Assembly (NCBI RefSeq): GCF_001039355.2
Contig: NW_019775577.1
Coordinates: 50,947-85,941 of the forward strand
Source of the DNA: Lingula anatina
Lineage: Eukaryota > Brachiopoda > Lingulata > Lingulida > Lingulidae
Length of the DNA stretch: 34,995 nt
Reading direction: 5' to 3'
Shown: positions 26,702 to 34,995 of the stretch, piece after piece
Numbering within the stretch: the stretch's first letter is position 1
Layout: each line of letters starts with the position of its first letter
Notes under the pieces: generated by a model
Databases searched by the model: none
The model's input: only the letters and a program-made list of their open reading frames with translations
Told to the model about the DNA's origin: nothing
Made by a program: the position numbers and the translations under genes

Positions 26702-28469
26702 AAATTTTATTCTGTAGGCAGAAACGAGACAACCATGTACCAATGCAAAAATAAATAAATAGATAAATAATTAAAGAAAGAAAATTAAATTAAAAAAGGT
26801 AACTGGATGCGTCATCCTACATCACTCAAGAATAAGAAAACTGGATGAATTGATATGAGAGCCATACATTATTTCTGATAGCTAAACATATTTCACTTGG
26901 ACATTTATAATATTCAGAGACGAAGCAATTATTTCTGCGAATTTCTCTTTTTGCTTTTTCCCACGACTATCCACAATCCAACAAATTTAAAACATTGTAA
27001 TGTAAAACACGACACTCCCCTATTGAGTACTTTATTTGCTTTTCTTTATTTGTTTCTTTAATGACGGTATTAAAAATTATGAAATGAAAAACTATGGGTA
27101 AAACAAAATAGATAATGTACATTTTTTGTTTTTGTTTTTTTATTTAAAAAAATAAAATGAGGGCTTTAGAAATCGTATCTTTTTCTGAGGTGTTTATATT
27201 TTAAGAGGCCTAGTTCCGAATATAATTCCGAACACGCCTCATCGACAACTCCCGCCAAAGCGGGATCTATTTTTAGCATCCACGCATGCGCAGTTGCATT
27301 AGGATCTTTCCTAGAAGTCCCCATAAATCCAGTGTCAACACCTCCATTTCTGGAATTTCTCTGCAAGTTTGTCCTTAAGTTTCCTGGCAGTTCTAGTCCC
27401 AAAAAATCATAAATGTGAGTAGTTGTTTCATACGGATATTCGGCGAAATCTTCATACTGTACTTCTAAGATCCGCCTTGGAAACATTTTCTGCAGTTTAT
27501 TTCTAGCGTGAATATCACGTAACATCATGAGGCAAATGTTGCTCGCGAAAAAGTCAGGGTCGAACACCATGCCTTCCGTTAAAGTCATTTTAGCGGACAA
27601 AATTTGGCCTCTCGGGTCCCGCAGTAAATGTACGACTTTAAGTCCCGGATTCTCACGCAAAAGAGACTCCACCTGCCACATTCGGGTACGTATAGTTTTT
27701 ACGACAGTCACATCGGATTGCTTGCACACGTTTTCAATAATGGGGACACATTTACCGTGTCCGAAACCTGTGTTTTTGTTAATGCATTCGTAATATGTGC
27801 TATTTTCTAATTTTCTGTGACGTCCCGGCCAAGTAACGAAACTGTGGGATTCTATCATTTGCTGTCCATTTCGTGACGTTTGAATCCGGGATCCAGTTAA
27901 GATCTGTAGAGGGATAGCGTGCATCCGGCAATTCAAGAGATCGTTAATTATAGCGATATGTTCCTCATATTCCTTTCCATGTTTCGGTGGAATTCTAGAG
28001 GAGAGATAAGAATGGAAATTGAATACATTGCATCAATAATAGTAAATTATACTAGTACTTTACAAAATTAACTTAAATTGACTTAACCTGTCTCTTTCTT
28101 TACTCATTTCCTTGGATCTAACATTTACTTTTTATACTACAATGTAGTACTTAATATTAATTGCGCACACTAACATGTACGGGTTTCATTACGTGTTATT
28201 CAACACTCTTCAATGTTTAACTGTACCTGTGGAATGACTAGTTACTTTATGTGCAAGACTAAAATAATAAATTACGTACGTGTATGTACCATTAGCGTAC
28301 ATAAGACCTTCTTTTTTCTGGACGGCGTTGTCGTAATTCCATAGCGGCTCGAAGAAATAAAACATTTTGGAATTTTTGTTGAACTGCTCGCCTAGAAAGG
28401 AAGACCCGGTTCTATAGTAGGCCAATAGTAGTACGCGGGTTGTCGGGCGTGTTGATGGGGATGCGAAAG
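26702..28469. repeat. 1768-bp direct repeat, first copy (paired with 28471-30238)
   Basis: Same length as the second copy at a constant offset of 1769. The only difference noticed by eye is C at 26730 versus G at 28499. It ends exactly at the N at 28470. Such identity, including introns and the 3' flank, points to the same locus placed twice. Confidence 0.95.
27166..28469 (-). pseudogene. Duplicate of sulfotransferase paralogue 2 lacking its 5' end
   Basis: It contains the terminal exon (27994-27166, identical in predicted protein to 29763-28935) and most of exon 2 (to 28280). The first 18 bases of exon 2, its acceptor and exon 1 are missing because the sequence stops at the N. As written it has no start codon and cannot encode a complete enzyme. 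It is probably an assembly copy rather than a real pseudogene. Confidence 0.8.
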
Positions 28470-28470
28470 N
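28470..28470. other. Single N between identical 1768-bp repeats
   Basis: Junction of the two copies, with the copy boundary falling exactly on both sides of the N. Confidence 0.95.
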
Positions 28471-30238
28471 AAATTTTATTCTGTAGGCAGAAACGAGAGA
28501 ACCATGTACCAATGCAAAAATAAATAAATAGATAAATAATTAAAGAAAGAAAATTAAATTAAAAAAGGTAACTGGATGCGTCATCCTACATCACTCAAGA
28601 ATAAGAAAACTGGATGAATTGATATGAGAGCCATACATTATTTCTGATAGCTAAACATATTTCACTTGGACATTTATAATATTCAGAGACGAAGCAATTA
28701 TTTCTGCGAATTTCTCTTTTTGCTTTTTCCCACGACTATCCACAATCCAACAAATTTAAAACATTGTAATGTAAAACACGACACTCCCCTATTGAGTACT
28801 TTATTTGCTTTTCTTTATTTGTTTCTTTAATGACGGTATTAAAAATTATGAAATGAAAAACTATGGGTAAAACAAAATAGATAATGTACATTTTTTGTTT
28901 TTGTTTTTTTATTTAAAAAAATAAAATGAGGGCTTTAGAAATCGTATCTTTTTCTGAGGTGTTTATATTTTAAGAGGCCTAGTTCCGAATATAATTCCGA
29001 ACACGCCTCATCGACAACTCCCGCCAAAGCGGGATCTATTTTTAGCATCCACGCATGCGCAGTTGCATTAGGATCTTTCCTAGAAGTCCCCATAAATCCA
29101 GTGTCAACACCTCCATTTCTGGAATTTCTCTGCAAGTTTGTCCTTAAGTTTCCTGGCAGTTCTAGTCCCAAAAAATCATAAATGTGAGTAGTTGTTTCAT
29201 ACGGATATTCGGCGAAATCTTCATACTGTACTTCTAAGATCCGCCTTGGAAACATTTTCTGCAGTTTATTTCTAGCGTGAATATCACGTAACATCATGAG
29301 GCAAATGTTGCTCGCGAAAAAGTCAGGGTCGAACACCATGCCTTCCGTTAAAGTCATTTTAGCGGACAAAATTTGGCCTCTCGGGTCCCGCAGTAAATGT
29401 ACGACTTTAAGTCCCGGATTCTCACGCAAAAGAGACTCCACCTGCCACATTCGGGTACGTATAGTTTTTACGACAGTCACATCGGATTGCTTGCACACGT
29501 TTTCAATAATGGGGACACATTTACCGTGTCCGAAACCTGTGTTTTTGTTAATGCATTCGTAATATGTGCTATTTTCTAATTTTCTGTGACGTCCCGGCCA
29601 AGTAACGAAACTGTGGGATTCTATCATTTGCTGTCCATTTCGTGACGTTTGAATCCGGGATCCAGTTAAGATCTGTAGAGGGATAGCGTGCATCCGGCAA
29701 TTCAAGAGATCGTTAATTATAGCGATATGTTCCTCATATTCCTTTCCATGTTTCGGTGGAATTCTAGAGGAGAGATAAGAATGGAAATTGAATACATTGC
29801 ATCAATAATAGTAAATTATACTAGTACTTTACAAAATTAACTTAAATTGACTTAACCTGTCTCTTTCTTTACTCATTTCCTTGGATCTAACATTTACTTT
29901 TTATACTACAATGTAGTACTTAATATTAATTGCGCACACTAACATGTACGGGTTTCATTACGTGTTATTCAACACTCTTCAATGTTTAACTGTACCTGTG
30001 GAATGACTAGTTACTTTATGTGCAAGACTAAAATAATAAATTACGTACGTGTATGTACCATTAGCGTACATAAGACCTTCTTTTTTCTGGACGGCGTTGT
30101 CGTAATTCCATAGCGGCTCGAAGAAATAAAACATTTTGGAATTTTTGTTGAACTGCTCGCCTAGAAAGGAAGACCCGGTTCTATAGTAGGCCAATAGTAG
30201 TACGCGGGTTGTCGGGCGTGTTGATGGGGATGCGAAAG
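28471..30238. repeat. 1768-bp direct repeat, second copy
   Basis: This copy continues to the right into unique sequence holding the rest of exon 2, its acceptor and exon 1, so it is the copy attached to a complete gene. Confidence 0.95.
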
Positions 30239-30285
30239 AGATTGTGGGAAAAGTCCCTGAAATTTATAAATAAATGGTGCAATTA

Positions 30286-30322
<37 letters not shown>

Positions 30323-30428
30323 GATGATGATGATGATGTGAGGTCTCTAAAATAAAATGAAAAAAAAAATGAGGACCATTTTTCTAAATATTAAGAGTGC
30401 AGGGACGGACATTCTCATTTTATTATTA

Positions 30429-30460
<32 letters not shown>

Positions 30461-30964
30461 TAATTTTTATTTTCATTATTCTTATTTTTTATATCATTAT
30501 GCTTCCTACACTTTTGTAGGGGGGGGGGGAGACCTACAGGTGTAGCAGAAAGGGAGAATCTACGCGTACGAATTAAAGGAGGTGGAAGATGTCCACTATG
30601 ATCCCTTCCCCCTGGTTCCACCACTGTACTACCTGTTTCATTGGCCTAAACTCGCGTGTTGATACAAATTTATCAGCAGCGCGTCAACGCATCACAGTGG
30701 AGTCGTTGGCTTAGTTGTATTCCCAATTTAAGCACCAAGCGTCGAGAATAGTGTCTCTGGTATATGATTGGCCAAAGTTCCGTTTATACTTGATATACAA
30801 CCTGATTTCCCCGGTATAAGCATTTTTGTGTCATGTTTTACAGCATGAAGGATTCTCTATCTACATGCGTCACCGTTAACATTACAGTTGTGTATAAAAT
30901 AAACCCGTTGACACGCGCACACCTGCAGGTACAAGTACTCCCACTCTCCCCTCAATTCTCTCCC

Positions 30965-31000
<36 letters not shown>

Positions 31001-31197
31001 CACACACAAACATACACACACGTTAATTTTAAGAAAATGAGATCTCAAACTGTCTATCCTCACCGAACTTTCTCACTGTATACAGTGTACATGTAGTCAG
31101 TCCTACCTTTCTGATAATACAGACTCCATACCAGCACCACCAAAAGCAGTAAACCTGGACAACACAGCACAACAATTCTCCTCCATCGTCGTAGCAT
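28935..31197 (-). CDS. Carbohydrate sulfotransferase (CHST1/3-type family), paralogue 2
   Basis: Three exons: 31197-31107, 30256-30049 and 29763-28935, with phases 1 and 2 matching, giving 375 residues. The N-terminus MLRRWRRIVV followed by LCCPGLLLLVVLVW is a textbook type II signal anchor: a basic cytosolic tail, then about 20 hydrophobic residues. The PAPS loop is AYYRTGSSF (~53-61) and the 3'-phosphate motif is VVHLLRDPRG (~220-229), followed by ILEVQYEDFA. FYFFEPLW is shared with paralogue 1. It should be a Golgi sulfotransferase using PAPS. It lies head to tail with paralogue 1, a tandem gene duplication. Its single 829-base last exon covers what paralogue 1 encodes in three exons. It ends at the usual family position, without the long tail of paralogue 1. 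Substrate is unknown. Confidence 0.92.
30284..30529. repeat. (ATT)n, (ATG)n and poly-G tracts
   Basis: ATT repeats at 30284-30322 running into ATG repeats, a second ATT tract at 30421-30462, and a G run at 30519-30529. All lie in intron 1 of sulfotransferase paralogue 2. Confidence 0.9.
30968..31020. repeat. (CT)n/(CA)n microsatellite
   Basis: CT tract followed by CA-rich sequence, about 90 bases inside intron 1 of paralogue 2 from the exon 1 donor. Confidence 0.9.
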
Positions 31198-32738
31198 CGT
31201 GTCCCCCGCCCCACATTCTGAGTCACAGTACATGGCTATCACTTTGATCTGGACACAAGAAGAATTGCACTATACGGACGATTTAACACGGTCCGGTGGG
31301 AAGTCAACTTGAACGTCGTTTAAGCCCAGAACGATGGTGTTGTCTCGTACGGGATGGCCGCCACGGTGCATCTGAGCATCTCTGAATATGCATATCGAGG
31401 CTGACAGGCGGAGATTTTTGATAGCCCATTAAAATGCATTATCTTGATGAAGAAGGCTGCCGAATGGAATGCAATGTTAGCCGTGGTAAGTATCCGGTAG
31501 ATATTTTTGAGGTATTTTAACCTTATTATTTCTGTTTATATAAATTAAGAAGTGTTAATTGTTACGCACCATGGTACAGATAATAAGTACTTGTGCGTTA
31601 ACGAAAATGAAAGTCGAGTGGGGCTAAAATGCACAGAAAAAATTACCTGCGCCCTGTTTCACAAACATGGCTTTAGCCCAAAAATATACTTGTCAGTAAA
31701 AAAAATGTAGTCTACTTTTAACCAAGAAAGAACACGTACATTGTAGCTGTCCATTTAAATGAGACATCCCGACTATTTTATTACAGTAAAATCTTTGCTG
31801 ATGATTCAGTCCTATACTTACAGTGTACTTTATGTATCTAAACTGTCATGGATCTAACTTGATGTTAAAAGTAGACCAAATATATGGTGTGCAAGTTAAG
31901 ACAAATTTTCGGGCTAATGTACATTTGTGAGTCGTACACTTGTGGTTAGAACAACTAAAAATATCTGTATTTGTCACCTCTGTAGCAGACAGTGTATTTT
32001 TATGTTGGTGTCACAGCAGTAGGGACGTGTTTTCTTCATTGTCATTAACACTTTAGTATATCAGGGCGATCTCTTATTTACATGCAGGGTCCTACACGCT
32101 GAGTAGAAAACTAACCGGTGTCACTCGAGCGTTGAGCTTAATTGATAATATGGCGCATGGTAGGTGCTGTGTATTAATTGAGTCAAGGGCCTACCGAACA
32201 CGTGATACGTGTACATAATATTTTCTGCTGTAAATATTGTATTGTATTTGTCAGAACTCTTCATTGGTAAATTCAGGATTTTTTTCTGGGGTACGGGCAC
32301 TTGTTTTTTGGTTGTTTTAGGAGGCAGAAAGGGGTAACCCCGAGGCAAATGGGTACCCAGTTCATGCTCTCTTCGTCGTTCCGCCATTCCTTTGCGCGGA
32401 CACCTAAATAGATGTTGTCTTTCAAATGTGTAGGCTACATCCATTCATTTTGGACACTTTATAACACGCATTATGTGACCGCTAGACTTTTTACACTTAA
32501 AGGCACGATGAACTAGATGGCAAATGCGGGTCTCATCCTTAGGTTACTTGGTGAGTTAAGATGTCAAATACAAGCAGACAAAGGATAAAAATCAACATTA
32601 TTTGTCAGCTGAATATTTTGGCAAGTGGAATAGCTGATGCATGTAAAATATACCTGCATGCAAATAAACGCACGCCCACGCACAGAAGTAACGAAACAGT
32701 CAGACACACACGCACGAGCACGCGCGCGAGCACACACA

Positions 32739-32778
<40 letters not shown>

Positions 32779-34242
32779 ACGGTATTTTAACAACAAATAA
32801 TTTAGATTTCCCTAGCTGATGCTTTTCCATTAATATTTATAATGAACACAATTAAACGATAGACACATGTACATGTTTGTAATCTAGAAGCAAACTGTAC
32901 ATGTAGGGCGCTAAGCATGACCCATATAAAGCTTGTGTTTTATTTAACGCACAAAGTGCTGTGTAAAAAAGCAGATAACTGTATTGCAAGTTGACTGCTC
33001 TGATTGAACTATTTGTACAGAAATATTAACAAATGTCTCAGTGGTATTTGCTTGTTCACGGAGCGGGATGTGGAATTAAATATCCTAAAGCTTTTCAAAA
33101 TTGTAAAAGGGTCTGCTGAGGGTCGCGAATGTATAAGGTACATGCATGTAATTATGTAGGAATTTATGCAAATCATTTGTGAAGTCCTTACAGAAATATT
33201 ATATTTCACAGACGTAAGTAACACTACAGAAGCTCTTTCCCCTCATTTTCTATTCCCTTTCCCTTCTTCTCTGTCCATCTCAACCACACGCACCCTTTCA
33301 TTTCTCTCCCTCTCAATTCACCATTTCGTGCATCAGAATATGTCATTTAATATAGACAAAAGAAGCATCCTTTAATATATTGGTCATCATTTTCAAGTAG
33401 CCCACAGATACGCACCATTATACTCTTGTGATAAATTAGGTCGATGTAGTTATTTAACATGTGGGTAGCAAATGGGCAGACTTTTTAATATTAATAGAGA
33501 TAACATTATCTGGTGTTTACTGAAGAATAAAATGCAGCATTCTTTGTCATTTGATTTCCGTGCAGCAAAGAGTCCAGTGACGCATTTCGGAACTGAAACT
33601 GTTTTAATTTAGAGCCGGTACGGGTTTACCTTGCACATGGATCCCGAAACACAGAGGCGCTCTTATGTTATGAAATACATCTTTGAATTAGCACATCTTA
33701 ATGTTTGAAATACGTGACATGCATTGCACTCCGGCCAAGTCAGTGCCTGCATGTATTTTCATGTCCTAAGTAGGGAATCTGCGTACAGTACAGTGGTTGT
33801 ATTTCAGGTCCTATGATCGGTGTACAAGGCGCGCTTTCAGTGTCTGTCGACTTCCCGTAACAATACAGCAGTACATGCAGACAGAGGACTTTCTTTCATG
33901 TCTAAATGGAAAGACAGAGAGAAGTAAAACTAAGATGGAGAAGGATGATAGGAGGATATAGGAGCAAATATATTGTCTAAAAAAAACTTTGAAGGTTGTC
34001 AAATTTCCAAAAGGATTAATGAGACGATGGTGTTCTTCAACTCAATTTAAAAGGATTTTATTAATTGTTTTTTTTTAGTTTAAAAAAGCCTGAATGATCC
34101 CCAAATGAACTATTGGAGATTGGAAAAATTTAAGTGGATTACAAAGCACCCAACAGAAACTAAAACTATATATTCTTGGACACAGTTTGTGCGACTTCGA
34201 TCGATAAAAGAGGACAGAGGAAGATTTTTTTTTCATTTAACT
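31198..34242. other. Intergenic region between divergent genes
   Basis: It separates the start of sulfotransferase paralogue 2 (-) from the putative first exon at 34243 (+). It should hold both promoters. No exon was identified. An open minus-strand frame at 32121-32444 has no recognisable domain. A CA/GA microsatellite lies at 32719-32783. ACATGTACATGT-like motifs occur near 32868 and 32898. Confidence 0.5.
32719..32783. repeat. (CA)n/(GA)n microsatellite
   Basis: CACG-rich stretch, then CA, then GA dinucleotides. Reading frames across it are artefacts. Confidence 0.9.
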
Positions 34243-34336
34243 ATGCCTTCTTGCAATAGACGATACGCCCTGGTGTTTGGCACTGGCATTATCCTAGTTA
34301 GCATGGGCCTAATAGGTACGAAGTGGTCATATTTAG
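34243..34336 (+). CDS. Probable first coding exon of a membrane-anchored protein (partial)
   Basis: ATG at 34243 opens MPSCNRRYALVFGTGI, followed by ILVSMGLIG, a basic tip then a hydrophobic segment of about 17 residues. It stops at a good donor (TTTAG|GTAAGT, GT at 34337) in phase 1. This fits a signal anchor or first transmembrane segment. The rest of the gene lies beyond the window, or in exons I could not identify in the remaining 660 bases. An in-frame Met at 34105 exists, but the 46 residues it adds look non-coding. The family is not determined: a scavenger-receptor-like or type II Golgi protein would both begin like this. Confidence 0.5.
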
Positions 34337-34390
34337 GTAAGTATTCTGGGTAAACCTAAACATATGTCAGCATACGGACTGGGGGAAATT

Positions 34391-34395
34391 CTGTG

Positions 34396-34435
<40 letters not shown>

Positions 34436-34521
34436 CGTGCGTGTGTGTTTGTGTGTACTCCCCTAATATTGGCCAAAATCGCACGACACGCACGAACACA
34501 GAGAGAGAGAGAGAGAGAGAC
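34391..34521. repeat. (GT)n and (GA)n microsatellites
   Basis: GT tract at about 34391-34455 and GA tract at 34500-34521, in the putative intron after the exon at 34243. Confidence 0.9.
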
Positions 34522-34995
34522 GGCTCACTTGGCGTCACATTTAAAGCCTGGCGGGCACAAATCGCTTCAAGGATTTGCTTCATACCGTCAGAATGGCCTC
34601 AACAGAACATATTCTTCAGAAAACATGCCCAACTAACGATATCTTTATCCAAATACACAAATTAAAAGCTCATTTTGTAAATTTTTGGCTTTAAAAAACG
34701 TCCTATTTGCTCGGCCTGGGAGTTAATGAGCTACGTGGTCACGTGGTCCGATGACGACAATCGAGCCACTGGAGAACAGAGCGTGCTTAGCTGTCAAACT
34801 GAGCTGCATTGTCTGCCTGTAAGATGACCTCTCTGGCTTCTGATAAAAGTTAATACTCATTCAAATCTCTTACCAGAGGGATCTAAATCCTCATGAAGCT
34901 GTGTAAAACCATTCCCGTCTAGTCAATTCTTTAACAAGCATTTAATTATGGTTATCCCAAGTTGTATAAAACACTGCATTTGAATGAGTAAAGGA

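Noticed and set aside
32121-32444. 107-residue minus-strand frame
   Set aside because: No recognisable domain, no supporting splice structure, and poor coding character.
34105-34242. Upstream in-frame start for the exon at 34243
   Set aside because: The added residues look non-coding, and a signal anchor directly follows the later Met.
1-34995. CRISPR arrays, operons or phage-like systems
   Set aside because: The window is intron-bearing animal DNA; all periodic sequence found is microsatellite, minisatellite or transposon-derived.

Overview
This is a window of an AT-rich animal nuclear genome. Genes are split by GT-AG introns and sit among simple repeats and transposon fossils. The many ACATGTACATGT-type runs, the retroelement types and the clustered carbohydrate sulfotransferases suggest a marine invertebrate, most likely a lophotrochozoan such as a mollusc or brachiopod. 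The species cannot be fixed from sequence alone.

Layout. 1-2533: two diverged ~1 kb copies of a repeat carrying tRNA-like A/B-box sequences, in a tandem of about 1.37 kb period. 2784-3829: a piggyBac-type non-autonomous element with a TTAA duplication. 3961-4141: a 46-bp-arm palindrome against a (TA)n tract. 4300-20886 (+): twelve exons of a gene whose product I do not recognise (510 residues, N-terminus missing), ending in a His/Cys-rich C-terminus. Its largest intron holds a complete five-exon SDR oxidoreductase gene on the opposite strand (15173-13055) and a dead Tc1/mariner transposon (16826-18416). 22296-31197 (-): two tandem, head-to-tail carbohydrate (Gal/GalNAc/GlcNAc-type) sulfotransferase genes, expected to be type II Golgi enzymes. 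34243-34336 (+): a likely first exon encoding a membrane anchor.

Single N characters lie at 2187, 9389 and 28470. The last two each separate a pair of nearly identical direct repeats (5951-9388/9391-~12998 and 26702-28469/28471-30238). The likeliest reading is false duplication at assembly joins. If so, three exons of the unknown gene and the body of the second sulfotransferase are shown twice. The first pair differs like two haplotypes (microsatellite lengths, small indels, only synonymous coding changes).

The most unusual signals are in the unknown gene. Its splice-site-flanking sequence has been copied in tandem into the neighbouring introns: a 20-bp-period array of 5' splice sites after exon 2, and a 56-bp exon-start unit alternating with (ATT)n before exon 7. 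The SDR protein has the cofactor motifs but lacks the catalytic Tyr. No CRISPR, operon or prokaryotic feature is present. The sulfotransferases plausibly act on the same class of glycan. No functional link between them, the SDR and the unknown gene can be shown from the sequence.
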